Positions 1 through 6,761 of a stretch of DNA of 10,171 nt are shown here, piece after piece. The notes beneath the pieces are model-generated. The model saw only the letters and a program-made list of their open reading frames with translations. It was not told the DNA's origin and searched no databases. The stretch comes from QPIN01 sp964399475 (GTDB taxonomy: Bacteria > Pseudomonadota > Gammaproteobacteria > Methylococcales > Methylomonadaceae): NCBI GenBank assembly GCA_964399475.1, contig CAYNRB010000110.1, positions 1-10,171 of the forward strand, read 5' to 3'. The translations under genes were made by a program, and so were the position numbers. Every line of letters starts with the position of its first letter. Positions within the stretch are counted from its first letter, which is position 1.

Positions 1-18
1 TTTTCATCAATGTATATA

Positions 19-78
19 GGTAGGGTGCGTTTCACGCACCATTTCAACTGACAAATGGTCTATACAACGCAACCTACC
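19..78. repeat. Nested palindromic intergenic repeat after the VWA gene
   Basis: The outer arms are GGTAGGGTGCGTT (19-31) and AACGCAACCTACC (66-78), complementary at 12 of 13 positions. Inside are two alternative perfect 7-bp hairpins, GGTGCGT/ACGCACC (24-30 with 34-40) and ACCATTT/AAATGGT (38-44 with 53-59). Read on the minus strand, the structure begins about 20 bases after the stop codon of the VWA gene. It could therefore act as a processing signal or 3' stabiliser for that mRNA, but no T-run makes it a canonical terminator. It resembles dispersed repeats of gammaproteobacterial genomes; that family assignment is inference. Confidence 0.6.
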
Positions 79-96
79 CCTCTACCAAAATAAGAA

Positions 97-1551
97 TTAT
101 TGACCAGAACGCTGCTCTTCCCGAGCCTTGAATTGAATGCTTTTAGCCGCACGTTTACGCTTTATTTCCTGTTTTTGGGGGCTACCAACAAAAGCTGTAC
201 TAATCTCAGTTTCCATTGCGTCCAGCTTGTCGTCCATTTCAATCGAAGCCATCGGCAAATTACTCTCGTCCTCAGCCTTTTTCACAGCCAAACGATAACT
301 AGCAATTTCTTTCATCGCCTGATCTTTATTGCCTGAACGAACCCAATGACTCAATTTTTCCTGCATTTTTCCTAAATTGTTTTTGATCCAGCTTTGTTTG
401 TAGACATCCTTGTCAATTGAATTCAATGCCTCTTGTTTATGTTTCGGCTCAACTACTGCCAAAATTAAATCATCTGTATTTATAGTCTTTTCAATACGTT
501 TATCGCCGGACTTGTAAACCAACTTGATCTGCCCTAAAGAAAGCTTACCCGTTTGATGGGTAGGCAGTGACAATGTCATAATAAAATGTTTATCGGTATT
601 GCTTAATAATTGTCCTGTTGAAATATTGATTGATCTACCATTTCGGGTAATCGGATAGCCACCTGCATCAATCAGTAGAATACCATCATTTAATATTATT
701 TCTACAGAACTGCCACTGGCGACTCTATTTCTTGTCTCTTTCAAATCACGAGTAAGAATTTGTCCAAGTCCGGTAAGGTCTTCCAGATAGGCATAATGCC
801 CCATGCCATAATCAGCCAGTTTGGCCATTAAAGTTTCATTAAAATTTAATCCCATTCCAATAGAGGAGAGAACAGCACCCGATTGATTCAACCGTGTTGC
901 AATGGCAGATAATTGAATGGGATCGGTAATGCCCTGATTTGCTTGTCCATCGGATAACAACAGTACTTTTTTAACTCGGTTACTGTCATTACTTCTGATC
1001 ATGGACAATGCGGTGTTTAAGCCGTGTCCTATATTGGTTCCACCACTTGAAATAATTGAATTTACCGTACTCTGCAATGATTCACGCTTCGCAGAATTGA
1101 TAGAGGTGAGAGGTGAATGAATAATGGCATGGTTAGAAAAAGAAACCAGTGCAAATCGATCAGCTGGATTTAACCGAGATAAAACATCATTAATAGCCGC
1201 TTTGGCATAAGACATTTTTTTAGCTTCAGACATGGATCCACTACGATCCAGTACAATAATCATATCGGTTGCACGTTCAGGTGCAATTATTCTATCCTGG
1301 ACAGGTGGTTTAATGGTTACTTGCATATAGACGGTTTGCTGCCCGCCTTGAACCAGTTTGGTTTGTGATAATTTTCCACTGATCTGTACATTATGATCAG
1401 AATTTATAGGTTTGGTTTTATGAAGTAATGAAAAAGCCTCTTGGGGTAACGCTAACAGAGTTGCAGTAAGAAGAATTAATACGACATAAACAAACATTCC
1501 TGCTTGTTTGTTTGTGTAAAAATTGACGATTCGTGATTTAATAGTTTGCAT
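97..1551 (-). CDS. Membrane-anchored von Willebrand factor A (VWA) domain protein
   Basis: This 484-residue protein probably binds a divalent metal and a protein partner in the periplasm. One hydrophobic N-terminal segment (about residues 19-36, MFVYVVLILLTATLLALP) acts as signal anchor or signal peptide. The VWA domain follows at about residues 93-275 with a complete MIDAS: DRSGS at D102/S104/S106, the threonine of GGTN at T172, and the aspartate of LLSDG at D201. The C-terminal 200 residues are a beta-rich region and then a charged helical tail; the arrangement recalls YfbK-like proteins, often labelled calcium-activated chloride channel homologs without proof of such a function. I chose the ATG at 1551 because AGG sits 8 bases upstream and it places the hydrophobic segment correctly. 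A GTG at 1632 would add 27 residues but has no ribosome site. The gene is divergent from the kinase operon and separated from it by repeats, so a functional link is unproven. Confidence 0.88.
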   Translation of the reverse strand: MQTIKSRIVNFYTNKQAGMFVYVVLILLTATLLALPQEAFSLLHKTKPINSDHNVQISGKLSQTKLVQGGQQTVYMQVTIKPPVQDRIIAPERATDMIIVLDRSGSMSEAKKMSYAKAAINDVLSRLNPADRFALVSFSNHAIIHSPLTSINSAKRESLQSTVNSIISSGGTNIGHGLNTALSMIRSNDSNRVKKVLLLSDGQANQGITDPIQLSAIATRLNQSGAVLSSIGMGLNFNETLMAKLADYGMGHYAYLEDLTGLGQILTRDLKETRNRVASGSSVEIILNDGILLIDAGGYPITRNGRSINISTGQLLSNTDKHFIMTLSLPTHQTGKLSLGQIKLVYKSGDKRIEKTINTDDLILAVVEPKHKQEALNSIDKDVYKQSWIKNNLGKMQEKLSHWVRSGNKDQAMKEIASYRLAVKKAEDESNLPMASIEMDDKLDAMETEISTAFVGSPQKQEIKRKRAAKSIQFKAREEQRSGQ

Positions 1552-1637
1552 AATAATTACCTGTTTGAGTGGAACGACAGTTGTTGTCGTTTGCAGATAA
1601 TTTATCTGATTCATCATCATTGTTATAGACACAACAA

Positions 1638-1676
1638 TGTAAAAACTTACCCACTAGTTTTTACAAATGTTTTACA
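1638..1676. promoter_or_regulatory. Operator-like inverted and direct repeats upstream of the VWA gene
   Basis: A perfect 10-bp inverted repeat, TGTAAAAACT (1638-1647) and AGTTTTTACA (1656-1665), is separated by 8 bases. A further TTTTACA (1670-1676) repeats the one at 1659-1665 at an 11-base step, about one helical turn. It lies some 90-125 bases upstream of the VWA start codon, where a regulator would bind. OmpR/PhoB-type response regulators typically use tandem half-sites with about 10-11 bp spacing, so such a regulator is one possibility; the inverted part would also suit a dimeric repressor. I could not identify a convincing -35/-10 pair beside it. Confidence 0.4.
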
Positions 1677-1798
1677 AAAAATATTTTTGATCCTGCTAGA
1701 GTGGTGGATGCTTATTCAGTGTGGGGATTATAGGATATGTTGATAGCAGTTAATGCGACTTAATTAATGATTAAGATGTTAACAAACAATTATTTAGA

Positions 1799-1845
1799 CT
1801 GTAGGTTGGATAGGCTTATCAAGCGAAGCGCGATAACGTAACCCA
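1799..1845. repeat. Short palindromic intergenic repeat (GTAGGTTGG...GTAACCCA type)
   Basis: The stretch starts GTAGGTTGGA and ends CGTAACCCA. It has a central hairpin with TTATC (1816-1820) pairing GATAA (1832-1836) and GCG (1823-1825) pairing CGC (1829-1831). The ends GGTTGG and AACCCA are imperfectly complementary. This pattern matches a style of dispersed repeat seen between genes in many gammaproteobacteria. It contains no credible gene. Confidence 0.5.
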
Positions 1846-1948
1846 AGGTCTCTCCATTAATCAATGTGTTGTTTGATCGTTTGTAGGTATCTGCTATAAA
1901 TCCCAGAGGGAACCTGCAGACCGACAGCCACTCAGGCATGCCATCAAT

Positions 1949-2029
1949 GTAGCCTGGATGTAGCGTAGCGGAATCCGGGGTCAGTCGTTTCATTCCTTCC
2001 CGGATTTCGCTGCGCTACATCCAGGCTAC
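1949..2029. repeat. 31-bp inverted repeat (GTAGCCTGGATGTAGCG...)
   Basis: The left arm at 1949-1979 and the right arm at 1999-2029 are complementary at 29 of 31 positions around a 19-base loop. Each arm reads GTAGCCTGGATGTAGCG outward in, ending AATCCGGG at the loop. Transcribed, it would form a long stable hairpin. This sequence type is a familiar dispersed repeat in gammaproteobacteria. No T-run follows on either side, so it is not called a terminator. Confidence 0.75.
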
Positions 2030-2124
2030 CCGTTAATTCAATATCAGTGACGGTTGCCCTGGGTTTTATAGTGGATACGTTTGTAGTTTATGATGCTCTT
2101 GCGTCACCGACGCAGGAGCGTTTA

Positions 2125-2285
2125 AGGAGTGAGGATTTAATAATATCCGAAAGTTTGGCGCAGGATTTTTGTTCGTCTTCAAGGCGTAGAAACGGGCGCA
2201 TAGCGAGCTATGCAACTGTTTCTACAACGCAGAAGACGGACAAAAAGACAAGCCAAGATTCGGATATTATTAAATCCTCGCTCCT
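2125..2285. repeat. 161-bp imperfect palindrome, MITE-like
   Basis: The whole element folds on itself about its centre at 2205/2206. The outer arms AGGAGTGAGGATTTAATAAT... (from 2125) and ...ATTATTAAATCCTCGCTCCT (to 2285) match nearly perfectly for about 27 bp, reaching the TATCCGAA/TTCGGATA pair. The middle arms still pair well (TTGTTCGTCTTC with GAAGACGGACAA, TAGAAAC with GTTTCTA), and the innermost GCATAGC/GCTATGC (2198-2204, 2207-2213) is perfect with a 2-base loop. It encodes no credible protein. The size and full-length symmetry fit a non-autonomous palindromic element, but no transposase end or target duplication could be assigned. Confidence 0.7.
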
Positions 2286-2292
2286 AAGTATG

Positions 2293-2317
2293 AGTTCCCA
2301 CGCAGAGCGTGGGAACT
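2293..2317. repeat. Perfect 11-bp hairpin repeat (AGTTCCCACGC / GCGTGGGAACT)
   Basis: Two perfectly complementary 11-base arms (2293-2303 and 2307-2317) flank the loop AGA. It lies 7 bases beyond the end of the 161-bp palindrome. The GTTCCCACGCAGAGCGTGGGAAC type is a recurrent short intergenic palindrome in gammaproteobacteria. It has no following T-run. Confidence 0.7.
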
Positions 2318-2348
2318 ATCATTCAGTCATCAATATTGTTTAAGTTGA

Positions 2349-2418
2349 TGTAGAGCGGACTTCAATCCGCTATGAATTAAAATTTGAATGAATTGTGGGC
2401 TAAAGTCCGCTTTACAGT
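2349..2418. repeat. Inverted repeat immediately upstream of the kinase gene
   Basis: The left part GTAGAGCGGACTTCAATCCGC (from about 2350) and right part GTGGGCTAAAGTCCGCTTTAC (to about 2417) are complementary over most of their length around a central AT-rich spacer. The left arm alone also folds through AGCGGA/TCCGCT. It ends only about 13 bases before the kinase start codon. The kinase 5' leader is therefore essentially repeat sequence, and the start has no clear Shine-Dalgarno site. Confidence 0.55.
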
Positions 2419-2430
2419 AGCGTAACCAAT

Positions 2431-4632
2431 ATGAAATTAAAGCAAATGACTAATCCACTTGTCGCTAAAAAGCGTTTGCTGAGAATGCTGGTGATTTTTT
2501 TTATTGCTTTGTTACTACCTATTTATTTGTTACTGGATAGAGTCTATTCTCAGCTTGAAAATGAAGCTTATTTTAACCAGCGAAGGCAAGCCGTCAGTTT
2601 AGTTGAAAGTATCGAGCAACAGCTCTTGCGCTTATTAGAAAAAGAGCAGGAAAGGCCTATTGCTGAATACAGTTTTTTTAATTTACTTGAAAGTTCTTTG
2701 CTTCAATCCTCGGGTCTGAAGTTTTCTCCGTTAGCTTCTATGCCACCGAAAACAAATATTCCAGGACTAACTGGTTATTTTCAAATTGATCGGGATGGTG
2801 CTTTCCAAATTCCCGCATTACCTGAAGTCAAAACCAGACAGACAAATCTCAGTCAACAGGAATTAAGTCGTCGTTTAGTCCTGAAAGATAAGTTACGCCA
2901 ATTACTTAGTGTTAATGTGCTGGAAGAGAATAAACCCCTGACTGGTAAAAAAAACGACCAAGGTTTTAATGATTCAGTAGAAAACAAGGAAGTTCGAAGT
3001 AGCGCCTCTCAGGTTTATCAAATAACACCCGATTTGCAACTTGCTGATAAAGACCAGGTGCTGCAAATAAAGGAGATGGCTGATGATAGGGTTCGTCTAA
3101 AGGTGAAAAAAAAGCCTAAAACTGAAATATTCAGAACTAATGTTCCAGAAAAATCACAAATTCTCAGTGAAGAAACTTTACAAGCTTTAAATATTGATAA
3201 TACACGCTATAAGCAAAAACCAACTAGTAATGATACTTCTTCCTCACTAGGAAAGATCAAATCAAAATTTCGGAGTAGACAAGAGCTAGTAAAATTACCT
3301 GAACAGTCCGTTGCCAGTCGATTTTTTAATAGACCAGAACTTAAGATGGCACATGACTTGAATCCCAGAGCAAAGCAACTTTCAGAACCAAATAATGCTG
3401 AATCCGAGTCTGATCAACTGATGTCATCTTCAATAGTTGATTCCCCAACAATTTCCGCAAATGATCAAATATTACCGATCAAAATTTTGAGTTTTGAATC
3501 TGAAGTAGGCGCATTACAACTGATAGAACTGAATCCGACCTATTTTTGTTTCTTTCGTCGAGTATGGTATGATAAAAACCCATATATTCAAGGGTTTATA
3601 GTTAATCAGCTGGATTTTATTAATGCTATTATTCAGCCTTTTATTAATGGCAACCAAGCTGAACCTTTCAGTAGTTTATTGGTTTCCTACAATGGCAAAT
3701 TAAAACGTCAGTACAAGAGAATCAATACAAATAAGGAATCACTTATTTTTAGAACTTCTTTATCTAGTCCAGTTCAGGCTTTGGAAATTATTGTCAATTC
3801 AGCTTCAATTTCAGCAGGCTCTGGTTCAGATGTGGTTAATATTTTAGCACTATCGTTAGCCAGTGTGTTGATACTGGGTCTGCTCGGCTTTTATAAAATA
3901 GGCAGTAGTCAGATTGAATTGGCCGCCAAACAAAGAAACTTTATCTCGGCTGTCAGCCATGAACTCAAAACACCGTTGACTTCAATCAGAATGTACAGTG
4001 AAATGTTACGTTCAGACTGGGTTGAGGATGAAGCAAGGAAAATAACCTATTACGACTTTATCTTTTTTGAGAGCGAAAGACTGAGCAGACTGATTAATAA
4101 TGTATTACAGTTAGCAAGACTGGATTATCAGGCTGATAAATTCGAATTATTAGCCGTATCACCCGCATTGGTACTAAAAGAAGTGGGCGAAAAAGTCAGT
4201 TCACAAATTGATGCATCAGGCTTTAAGTTAAAAATTATTGGGAATCATGCGCCAACTGACTGTTTAATTAACATTGATAAAGATACTTTTTTGCAAATCA
4301 TGATCAATCTGGTTGATAATGCAATCAAGTTTTCCTCAAGTGCAGAAAACAAAATAATCAATCTAGGATACAAGATTAATACGACCAATCAGCAGGTTAT
4401 TTTCTTCGTGCGGGATTTTGGCCCAGGTATTGAAAAGAAACAAATGAAAAAAATATTCCAGTTATTTTATCGTTCGGGTGATGAGTTAACTCGTACTCAA
4501 CCCGGTACGGGCATAGGATTGGCTCTAATTGTTCAGCTTTCCGAGAGAATGGATCTGAAAGTGAATGTGGTCAATTGTTCACCTGGAGCCGAGTTTCAAA
4601 TTATTTGTCAGAGTTTAGAGGAAGGTGCATGA
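2431..4632 (+). CDS. Two-transmembrane sensor histidine kinase with split periplasmic sensor
   Basis: This 733-residue inner-membrane kinase should autophosphorylate and pass phosphate to a response regulator not seen in this window. TM1 is at about residues 17-35 and TM2 at about 469-488. The roughly 430-residue periplasmic part has two structured stretches (about 36-160 and 346-465) joined by a long polar, Lys/Ser/Asn/Gln/Glu-rich linker (about 165-345). The kinase core is complete: H-box FISAVSHELKTPLTS with His510, N-box NLVDNAIKF (Asn626, Asn630), G1 DFGPG (662-666), F-box FQLFYR and G2 GTGIGLAL (692-699). The H-box resembles the OmpR-partner class. The start is uncertain because no clear ribosome site precedes ATG 2431; ATG 2446 is an alternative. 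The stop overlaps the next gene's start as ATGA, so the kinase is translated together with the transporter genes and probably senses something tied to transport (inference). Confidence 0.93.
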   Translation: MKLKQMTNPLVAKKRLLRMLVIFFIALLLPIYLLLDRVYSQLENEAYFNQRRQAVSLVESIEQQLLRLLEKEQERPIAEYSFFNLLESSLLQSSGLKFSPLASMPPKTNIPGLTGYFQIDRDGAFQIPALPEVKTRQTNLSQQELSRRLVLKDKLRQLLSVNVLEENKPLTGKKNDQGFNDSVENKEVRSSASQVYQITPDLQLADKDQVLQIKEMADDRVRLKVKKKPKTEIFRTNVPEKSQILSEETLQALNIDNTRYKQKPTSNDTSSSLGKIKSKFRSRQELVKLPEQSVASRFFNRPELKMAHDLNPRAKQLSEPNNAESESDQLMSSSIVDSPTISANDQILPIKILSFESEVGALQLIELNPTYFCFFRRVWYDKNPYIQGFIVNQLDFINAIIQPFINGNQAEPFSSLLVSYNGKLKRQYKRINTNKESLIFRTSLSSPVQALEIIVNSASISAGSGSDVVNILALSLASVLILGLLGFYKIGSSQIELAAKQRNFISAVSHELKTPLTSIRMYSEMLRSDWVEDEARKITYYDFIFFESERLSRLINNVLQLARLDYQADKFELLAVSPALVLKEVGEKVSSQIDASGFKLKIIGNHAPTDCLINIDKDTFLQIMINLVDNAIKFSSSAENKIINLGYKINTTNQQVIFFVRDFGPGIEKKQMKKIFQLFYRSGDELTRTQPGTGIGLALIVQLSERMDLKVNVVNCSPGAEFQIICQSLEEGA

Positions 4633-5642
4633 AAAAACTGATTTTTTTTCTATTATTATGCTTATCGATGATGTTAAGCGGTTGTACGATTGTTTATAAA
4701 AGTACGGGCGATGCGCTGATCGGTTTTGCCGAAGATGAAGCCGTCCCTTATTTACTGGAAAGTAATGATGTGGCTTTTGGATGCTCGATGGCGGAATCTT
4801 TTACGCCTTTTTTATTAAGTTTTTCTCGTGTCACCACACCGCCCGAGAAGCTTGCCATTCTTTTACATTTATTGTCAGGTAATTGTGCTGAATTCGATGC
4901 ATGGGAAGAGGAACTACGCTATTTGCGTGCAATTTATCATAAAAACCCACAAGCAGCCAGAGATGCGCGGATAGCCCAACAAAGGCTATTAACACTGGCC
5001 GCAAGCCGTCAATTGACTGGGTATTCCTATCTAACCTCTGCCATTTCCGAACCGGGTGCTGAATGCCCTGAATTTAGTTCTGAGAATGATGAATTATATT
5101 GGCTATTAGGCTTACTCAATGGAATCCAGGCGATAATGAACGATATAGCCTCTGCGGGAAGCACTCAGGTTCCTTTAGATATTGCCGCCAAAGTGGGACG
5201 AGGTGCAGCATGTCTGGATAATGAAAAGTGGTGGGGCACACCGAATGCCATTCGTGCAGCCATATGGATTACCATCCCTGGTAATCAACCGGAAGGAATT
5301 GATCCTGAAACAATATTAAAACAATCTATACAAATTAGCTTACAGCAAGGTATTTATGTTCCTCAGGTTTTGGCAGCGCAAATTTATCTGGGGCAAGGCA
5401 AAATAGAAAAAGTTAAACAACTGATCCGACACTATGCCAAATATAAAAGAGAAGCTTCAGAACAGTCTGCGTTTAAAATACTCAATGAAGTTTCGTTTTT
5501 GCAATTACAGGCGCAGTCTGACAAATTGTGGACACAGGCAACAGGAGCTCGCACACCGCTTGGGCGTATGGGTTCCTTTTGGGATGACCCATCAGAAGCA
5601 GTTGAAACCATTGATATTGATGAATTACTATCAGGAGATTAA
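4629..5642 (+). CDS. TRAP-associated lipoprotein, TatT-like
   Basis: This 337-residue protein begins MKKLIFFLLLCLSMMLSGC, a lipoprotein signal with lipobox LSGC and acylated Cys19. The +2 residue is Thr rather than Asp, which points to the outer membrane. The rest is predominantly helical, with conserved-looking stretches such as EDEAVPYLLESNDVAFGC and CLDNEKWWGTPNAIRAAIW, in keeping with helical-repeat (TPR-type) TatT proteins that partner TRAP solute-binding proteins. The TatT assignment leans on the gene's position between kinase and binding protein; I did not see clean TPR consensus motifs. The ATG at 4629 overlaps the kinase stop (ATGA) and has a strong GAGGAAGG ribosome site inside the kinase end, so a longer in-frame start at 4575 is rejected. 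The tail is acidic (ETIDIDELLSGD). Confidence 0.8.
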   Translation: MKKLIFFLLLCLSMMLSGCTIVYKSTGDALIGFAEDEAVPYLLESNDVAFGCSMAESFTPFLLSFSRVTTPPEKLAILLHLLSGNCAEFDAWEEELRYLRAIYHKNPQAARDARIAQQRLLTLAASRQLTGYSYLTSAISEPGAECPEFSSENDELYWLLGLLNGIQAIMNDIASAGSTQVPLDIAAKVGRGAACLDNEKWWGTPNAIRAAIWITIPGNQPEGIDPETILKQSIQISLQQGIYVPQVLAAQIYLGQGKIEKVKQLIRHYAKYKREASEQSAFKILNEVSFLQLQAQSDKLWTQATGARTPLGRMGSFWDDPSEAVETIDIDELLSGD

Positions 5643-6644
5643 GTGTTGAAGTTTTGCAAAGTTTTATTGTGTATATATTTGTTTTCAAGTAGTCCTTTGC
5701 TTTGGGCTGAAACTAAAAAAATGTGTGTCTTTGATCTTCTAGGGGCAAACGGTGGAACCTATTCACAAATGAAAGACTATAAGACAGCAGCACTGGCTTG
5801 GGGTGTAGAGTTAGAACTTAAACCTTATACCAGTGAGCGTGTCGCAGCAGAGGATTTTAAATCAGGACTTTGCGATATGGTCAGTTTTACAGGTATCCGT
5901 GCCCGGCAGTTTAATTCCTTCACCGGTACACTGGAAGCATTGGGAGCCATCCCCAGTTATGAACATTTAAAGTCTGTCATTACCACTATTAGTTCTAAGA
6001 AAGCTGCAAAGCTAATGCTTAGCGACCCTTATGAAGTAGCTGGTATTTTTCCTATGGGTGCCGTTTATCTATTTGCTAATGATCGTACTATTGATACAGT
6101 GGGTGAACTGGCAGGTAAACGTATTGCGATCATGAATTCAGATCCCGCACAAGTTGAAATGATTACTTTTGTGGGGGCTTCTCCAGTCAGCACTTCCATC
6201 GCCAATATGTATAGTAAATTTAATAATGGTTCAGTCGATGTGGTCTTTGGGCCGTCATTGGTTTATGATGCAATGGAGCTGAATAAAGGACTAGAGCCGA
6301 ATGGTGGCGTCATTAATTTTTCAATTGTTCAATTGACCATGCAAATCATTATTCGAAAAAATGAATTCCCGACTGGTTTTGGGCAACAGTCCAGAGAATT
6401 TTCTCTAGATCAATTTAATTCAAGTGTAGAATTACTCAATAAATATGAAAGTACTATTCCTCAACATTTGTGGGTCACAATTTCTGAAACAAACCAAACT
6501 GAATATCTGGAAATGTTCAGGCAAACACGAATCAGACTGCGAGACAAAGGTATCTATAATGGAAAAATGTTAAAACTGATGAGAATGATACGCTGTAAAA
6601 AAGACCCCGCTCATCCCGAATGTACAGCAGCTGATAAAGAATGA
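5643..6644 (+). CDS. Secreted putative solute-binding protein of a TRAP-type transporter
   Basis: This 333-residue protein should bind the substrate in the periplasm and deliver it to the membrane permease. A Sec signal peptide (FCKVLLCIYLFSSSPLLWA) is followed by likely cleavage after Ala22. The mature part has the two-lobe binding-protein look: an initial beta strand (KMCVFDLLG), a central hinge-like VGELAGKRIAIMNSDPAQVEM (about residues 153-173) as in periplasmic binding proteins, and SVDVVFGPSLVYDAM (about 197-211) where such proteins have a second strand and helix. Cysteines 28 and 77, and 318 and 327 near the C-terminus, could form two disulfides. It corresponds to the group labelled putative solute-binding protein in databases rather than classic DctP. 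Start is GTG at 5643, directly after the previous stop, with AGGAG at 5633-5637; TTG 5646 is an alternative. The substrate is unknown. Confidence 0.82.
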   Translation: MLKFCKVLLCIYLFSSSPLLWAETKKMCVFDLLGANGGTYSQMKDYKTAALAWGVELELKPYTSERVAAEDFKSGLCDMVSFTGIRARQFNSFTGTLEALGAIPSYEHLKSVITTISSKKAAKLMLSDPYEVAGIFPMGAVYLFANDRTIDTVGELAGKRIAIMNSDPAQVEMITFVGASPVSTSIANMYSKFNNGSVDVVFGPSLVYDAMELNKGLEPNGGVINFSIVQLTMQIIIRKNEFPTGFGQQSREFSLDQFNSSVELLNKYESTIPQHLWVTISETNQTEYLEMFRQTRIRLRDKGIYNGKMLKLMRMIRCKKDPAHPECTAADKE

Positions 6645-6757
6645 AACTAAAAAAACAGTGGCTGGACAATTTCTCAGGATTAATTTTCGCTTGGTTAGCC
6701 GTACCAGACTCTTTGCAGTTCCTACCACCATTCGTGGAACGACCAGGCATAGGTTGA
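6641..6757 (+). CDS. Unrecognised 38-residue ORF between binding protein and permease
   Basis: The ATG at 6641 overlaps the stop of the solute-binding protein gene in an ATGA, and its own TGA lies 4 bases before the permease start, so the reading frame exactly fills the space between the two genes. The peptide starts MKLKKQWLDNFSGLIFAWLA, a positive start followed by a short hydrophobic aromatic stretch, then a proline-rich end (FLPPFVERPGIG). It has no ribosome site of its own but could be read by termination-reinitiation from the upstream gene. It may be a small membrane-associated partner of the transporter, a coupling leader, or a remnant of a lost gene; I do not recognise the sequence. 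The permease ribosome site (AGG at 6751) lies inside its last codons. Confidence 0.45.
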   Translation: MKLKKQWLDNFSGLIFAWLAVPDSLQFLPPFVERPGIG

Positions 6758-6761
6758 TAGC

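Noticed and set aside
1552..1632. 27-residue N-terminal extension of the VWA protein from a GTG start
   Set aside because: No ribosome site precedes it, the added residues are polar and low-complexity, and the start at 1551 has a suitable AGG and gives a normal signal anchor.
1949..2317. CRISPR-like array because of repeated hairpins
   Set aside because: The palindromes differ in sequence from one another, with no constant repeat, no regular spacers and no cas genes.
2047..2343. A 98-codon plus-strand open frame
   Set aside because: It lies almost wholly inside palindromic repeats, which explain its sequence, and the protein has no family features.
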